Below are positions 60,892 through 64,000 of a stretch of 64,000 nt of DNA, piece by piece. The stretch's first letter is position 1; each line of letters begins with the position of its first letter. Source of the DNA: Pseudomonadota bacterium (GTDB taxonomy: Bacteria > Desulfobacterota > Desulfobulbia > Desulfobulbales > Desulfocapsaceae); NCBI GenBank assembly GCA_023412495.1, contig JAEYNP010000016.1, positions 135,565-199,564 on the forward strand, given 5' to 3'. The notes beneath the pieces are model-generated. The model was not told where the DNA came from. It did no database searches and saw only the letters and a program-made list of their open reading frames with translations. Made by a program: the position numbers and the translations under genes.

Positions 60892-61926
60892 ATGCCGGTC
60901 CTGCCCCGGCCCGATTACCGGCCGCCTCCTCCTTTTCGCAACGGCCACATCCAGACGATCTATCCGACGCTCTTCCGGCCGCTGCCGGAGACCTCGCCGG
61001 TGCGGGAGCGAATCCAGACCCCGGACGGGGACTTTCTCGACCTCGACTGGCACCGTGCGCCTGTCCGGGCCGGCCGGCTCGCGGTGATCAGCCATGGCCT
61101 CGAAGGCAGTTCCCGCAAGAAATATCCCCTGGGCATGGCCCGCCACCTCGCCCGGCTCGGCTGGGACGTGATCTGCCTCAACTTCCGGGGCTGCTCCGGT
61201 GAGCCCAATCTTCTCCCGCGCTTCTACCACTCGGGGGTGACCGACGACCTGCATACGGTGCTGACCCATGGCCTGGCTAAGGGCGGGTATGGCACAGCCG
61301 CGCTCATCGGCTTCAGCATGGGCGGCAATCAGACCTTGAAGTATCTGGGCGAAGCTGCCGGGAAGGTGCCGCGTGAGGTGAAAGCGGCCGTGACCTTCTC
61401 GGTGCCCTGCGATCTGGCGGGCGCCTCGCAGAGGCTTGCGCGCCGGCGCAACAGCATCTACATGCGCTATTTCATGCGCGGCCTGCGGGAAAAGATCAGG
61501 GTGAAGTCGCTGATGTTCCCCCATCTGCTCGATCCTGCAGGGCTTTCGGCGATACGGACCTTCGTGCCCTTCGACGATGCCTATACCGCACCGCTCCACG
61601 GTTTTCTCGACGCGGCGGACTATTATGCCCGTTGTTCCGCCAAACAGTTCCTGAAAGACATCCGGGTGCCGACCCTCATGGTGCAGGCGGAGGACGATCC
61701 CTTTCTCCCGCCGTCCTGCTACCCCATCGACGAGGCGCGGGAAAGTCACACTCTCTGGCTGGAAATACCCGATTACGGCGGCCATGTCGGCTTTGTAAAG
61801 CAGAACGGGGCGAACCTCTATTGGTCGGAGGAGCGTGCCGGCCGCTTTCTCCGGGATGTAGCCGGCGGGGTGATTAAGGCCAGGAACCGAGAATCGTTCC
61901 GAGAATACCAAACCGGTTCACGGTAA
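60892..61926 (+). CDS. YheT-family alpha/beta hydrolase
   Basis: 344 aa. YheT signatures: NGHIQTIYPTLFR (about 18-30), TPDGDFLDLDW (about 43-53), ISHGLEGSSRKKY (about 64-76), LNFRGCSGEPNLLPRFYHSG (about 97-116), nucleophile elbow GFSMGGN (Ser about 143) and PDYGGHVGFV (catalytic His, about 292-301). Hydrolase with unknown, possibly ester, substrate. Follows purL by 72 bp on the same strand; common housekeeping gene. Confidence 0.9.
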   Translation: MPVLPRPDYRPPPPFRNGHIQTIYPTLFRPLPETSPVRERIQTPDGDFLDLDWHRAPVRAGRLAVISHGLEGSSRKKYPLGMARHLARLGWDVICLNFRGCSGEPNLLPRFYHSGVTDDLHTVLTHGLAKGGYGTAALIGFSMGGNQTLKYLGEAAGKVPREVKAAVTFSVPCDLAGASQRLARRRNSIYMRYFMRGLREKIRVKSLMFPHLLDPAGLSAIRTFVPFDDAYTAPLHGFLDAADYYARCSAKQFLKDIRVPTLMVQAEDDPFLPPSCYPIDEARESHTLWLEIPDYGGHVGFVKQNGANLYWSEERAGRFLRDVAGGVIKARNRESFREYQTGSR

Positions 61927-62004
61927 ACCGTCCACGGACCAAGCGCTCCTATTCACGCCCTCCCAATAGCATCCGCAAACATCGTAATTTCTATCGGTTA
62001 GCTT

Positions 62005-62834
62005 TTATTGCCAGGGCAATCGAAAGGCAGTCTGGACAGCTTCCTTGCCTTCGGCACAGAACCGATCGAAGCAACGGCTAAAATGGAACAGGCGCCAATG
62101 CGGTTCTGAAACAGGTGGAATTCGCTCAGGTTCTATCCGGATCATTACTTTTGGCAGCAAGAGGGTTCTCGTGAAGGTCTTCTGACGGTCAGGAAACATC
62201 TCCAGTCGGCACTCTTGGCGGCTGGTCCAGGTTGCCGATGGAAACGTCAAAAATCCAAAGGACTCTTTGCCTCTTCTAAGGTGACGCTTTTCACCGTGTT
62301 TTTGCGTATAGATCATGGTGGTTTTCAGGTCGCTGTGCCCCAGCAGTTCCTGGATGGTACGGATGTCATAGTTGGCTTGCAACAAATGGCTGGCAAAACT
62401 GTGGCGAAAGGTATGCGCCGAAGCTCGCTTGCAGAGCATGGTCTTGCCAACGGCTGCCTTGATTGCCTTTTGCACCAGAGTTTCATGGAGATGATACCGT
62501 TTATACTCACCGGTCTCGGGTATATGGGTGAGACCGAATGCAGGGAAAAGCCATTGCCAGACGAACTCCTTGGCGGCATTTGGATATTTTTTGTCCAGTG
62601 CGGAAACGAGAAAGACCCCGTTATATTTGCTGGCAAGATCATGGCGGTGCAGTTCCTTGACCGAGTGAAGTTGAGCTTTGAGTTCAGGCAGCAGTGCTTT
62701 GGGAAGAGGCACTGTCCTGTCCTTTTTCCCCTTTCCATCATGAATAGTGATTTTGCCGGCATCAAAATCAAACACTGAACGCGAAGATTGAGACACTCGA
62801 ACAAAGAAATGGAAGCAAGTCTGCCCGCCCTCAT
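62005..62834 (-). pseudogene. Integron-type integrase (IntI-like) remnant, truncated and frameshifted
   Basis: C-terminal half of a tyrosine recombinase: [12 protein letters not shown] (H-x-x-R), [18 protein letters not shown] (His and catalytic Tyr). Between them [19 protein letters not shown] matches the extra patch that separates integron integrases from other tyrosine recombinases. The frame must shift by one base near 62790: FECLNLRV is in one frame and [20 protein letters not shown] in the next. The N-terminal half with the box I Arg is missing. After YTQ the sequence leaves the family (no LNRGG tail). So the gene is dead. Confidence 0.8.
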
Positions 62835-63139
62835 CGGTTCGCTTAACGGAATGAACTCTTCCTAGGTGTTCGCGTCTATTACATCAGAAAACCGACGAGG
62901 CTCTCTGGGGCTTTGGTATCAAATTGGATATTTCGAGCAGAAATCAAGATAGAAGCGAAGCCACTTTTAACAAATTTCTCGAGAATTTTTTACAAAATGT
63001 TGGTAGGTTAAGAGCGTTTTTGTGAAAAGAGAGCAAAGGAATCTTGCTCGCATTCAAAGGGAGGCCCGCTTTTTACTCTGTAAAAATCCGGGAAGATATA
63101 CTGGTCAGCTGAATAACTTGTTAGCTAATTATAAAGACT
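62835..63139. other. AT-rich spacer with a core-like site
   Basis: 305 bp, lower in GC than the rest of the window. At 63120-63126 GTTAGCT resembles the GTTRRRY core of integron recombination sites in six of seven bases. No gene. Confidence 0.4.
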
Positions 63140-63874
63140 ATGGATGATGACATACCTTATATAAATGATTTTGCGAGTCGATCATTTCGAGATTATGCAG
63201 ATCAAGACTATATAATGTCGCGAATTGCATATAGAAATGAATTTGATCAACAATTTCGTTGGTGTGCTCTTCAAGCATTGGAAAAATATTTAAAAGCAAT
63301 ACTTTTATATAACAATTGTACGGCCAAAGGAATAGGCCACAATATCGTTAAGGGAATAAATAGGGTAAAGCGAATTCCTGATCTAGACTTTTCTTTACCA
63401 TCAACTGACACCGAGGAATTTGTTGAATATATTTCGGTTTATGGGCCAGATCGATATTTAAGCCACCCGACACATTTGGAAAATGATGCCCTATTAATGT
63501 TAGATAAGACAGTTTGGTGTATTCGTCGGTATTGTTATTTTATGCGAGGAGTTATTGAACAGAATGGTCAACAGATAAACTTGTTTGAACTAAATAAGCA
63601 AAAAGCGACAAATCCATACTTCGAAACCTACAGGCATAAATATAAAATTTTTGATGGTTATCTAGAAAAAGTAATTAAAGAGAAGCTTCCATCATACGAT
63701 GCACTTGTATGGAAAAACTTTTTCTACGGTCGCGTAAAGAAGCATAAAATTAAAAAAATTCGCTTTAGAATGAGTTGGCAAAATCCAACTCATTCAATGT
63801 ATCCAGAAAAATTTGCGATGCTTAATGAAATGGTCGATTTTCCCAAAAATGTAAAAAATGAATATGGTAGCTAA
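63140..63874 (+). CDS. HEPN-domain protein on an AT-rich foreign segment
   Basis: 244 aa. The N-terminal 60-100 residues match the HEPN helical layout: ADQDYIMSRIAYRNEFDQQF, WCALQALEKYLKAILL (A-x2-LEKYLKA, about 44-56) and IGHNIVKGINRV (H-x-l, about 66-77). The rest is helical and Lys/Tyr-rich. HEPN proteins are often nucleotide-binding or toxin-like. GC is far below the neighbours, and the gene is flanked by inverted GTTAGCT/AGCTAAC sites with the stop codon inside the second, as in integron cassettes. No ribosome site is clear. Confidence 0.8.
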   Translation: MDDDIPYINDFASRSFRDYADQDYIMSRIAYRNEFDQQFRWCALQALEKYLKAILLYNNCTAKGIGHNIVKGINRVKRIPDLDFSLPSTDTEEFVEYISVYGPDRYLSHPTHLENDALLMLDKTVWCIRRYCYFMRGVIEQNGQQINLFELNKQKATNPYFETYRHKYKIFDGYLEKVIKEKLPSYDALVWKNFFYGRVKKHKIKKIRFRMSWQNPTHSMYPEKFAMLNEMVDFPKNVKNEYGS

Positions 63875-63875
63875 C
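63869..63875. other. attC-like core (complement of the site at 63120)
   Basis: AGCTAAC, the exact reverse complement of GTTAGCT at 63120-63126, containing the TAA stop of the HEPN gene. attC sites begin with an RYYYAAC core at this place; this one fits six of seven bases. Confidence 0.35.
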
Positions 63876-63953
63876 GTAACCGTTCACCGGCATTTTAATC
63901 ATCCCTGAAAAAAAGCGTGCGTTCATACGAAGAGTCTGTTACATGAACTCCTC

Positions 63954-64000
63954 ATGGACGCGATTCTCACCTACCGCAAAAGGGTCATTACCCATAACGA
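63954..64000 (+). CDS. Start of an ORF cut by the window edge (possible insertion-element protein)
   Basis: Only 15 codons are in the window: MDAILTYRKRVITHN. The sequence YRKRVITHN resembles the YRGRxITxxD start of DUF4338 (DruA-like, transposon-linked) proteins as I recall them. The upstream GTAACCGTTCACCGG (63875-63890) may be an element end. Weak. Confidence 0.3.
   Translation, partial: MDAILTYRKRVITHN

Noticed and set aside
59563..61911. Open frame of about 780 codons opposite purL and the YheT-type gene
   Set aside because: Spans two real genes with strong motifs on the plus strand; no support of its own.
62790..62834. Programmed frameshift in the integrase
   Set aside because: The N-terminal half is absent and the C-terminal tail is aberrant as well, so simple decay explains it better.

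Overview
The window is a GC-rich bacterial chromosome segment. The gene content points to a Desulfobacterota-type anaerobe (delta-proteobacterial lineage; Geobacter- or Desulfobulbus-like). The signs are several genes read through in-frame UGA as selenocysteine, a multihaem c-type cytochrome, an encapsulin with encapsulated ferritin, a c-di-GMP (GEMM) riboswitch, a large single-chain PurL and many orphan signalling proteins. This is an inference from content; there is no rRNA or other marker to confirm it.

Layout. 1-5.8 kb: fmt (edge-truncated) and def, plsY, a small STAS-like protein and two overlapping SPFH/band-7 membrane proteins. 5.9-10.4 kb: an iron/oxidative-stress block of helical-bundle proteins (EncFtn, encapsulin, hemerythrin, large ferritin-like protein, DUF2383-like protein, Cys-rich four-helix copper protein). 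10.9-13.9 kb: a GEMM riboswitch before a secreted TraB-like protein, then two secreted PRC-barrel paralogues, the first with a sigma-54-type promoter. 14-34 kb: housekeeping and accessory genes (TIM-barrel isomerase, lipoprotein hydrolase, YceH, a glutamine-amidotransferase-like hydrolase, a UvrD-type helicase that looks like the cut-off half of a RecQ-UvrD fusion, a response regulator, M24 peptidase, Zn-alcohol dehydrogenase, endonuclease V, DUF456, a PIF1-type helicase, a phosphoesterase). 34-40 kb: CsgG-like lipoprotein, a decayed stretch, a Ser/Thr kinase with a degenerate receiver, and a CoA-transferase/GNAT fusion.

The most striking region is 40.3-45.9 kb. Four genes contain in-frame UGA codons (five in all) at positions where homologous proteins would be expected to carry redox cysteines: a pentahaem cytochrome (ExtKL-like), a thioredoxin-like small protein, a rhodanese-DsbD fusion with two UGAs, and an unrecognised UxxxC protein. 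Four of the five UGAs are followed by a stem-loop whose apical loop places GG about 25-30 nt from the UGA, as expected for bacterial SECIS elements. Three of these genes plus arsR and trxB form one minus-strand operon behind a large palindromic operator. They could form an electron-transfer chain NADPH > TrxB > Sec-thioredoxin-like > DsbD > periplasmic rhodanese, controlled by an ArsR-type sensor. The cytochrome is convergent with the operon.

46-62 kb: GlxA-type regulator divergent from a molybdopterin oxidoreductase, an orphan CheB-like methylesterase, PilZ protein, a Cys-rich protein next to recD2, a HAD-like protein, a hybrid histidine kinase with HPt, purL and a YheT-type hydrolase. 62-64 kb: an AT-rich foreign edge with an integron-type integrase remnant, a HEPN protein flanked by inverted GTTAGCT/AGCTAAC core-like sites, and the start of a further ORF, possibly of an insertion element.

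A degenerate dispersed repeat family (core GGTACTT..CCCCTC..GGGTTGCGGGC..) occupies at least eight intergenic spots in both orientations. No tRNA, rRNA or CRISPR array was seen.
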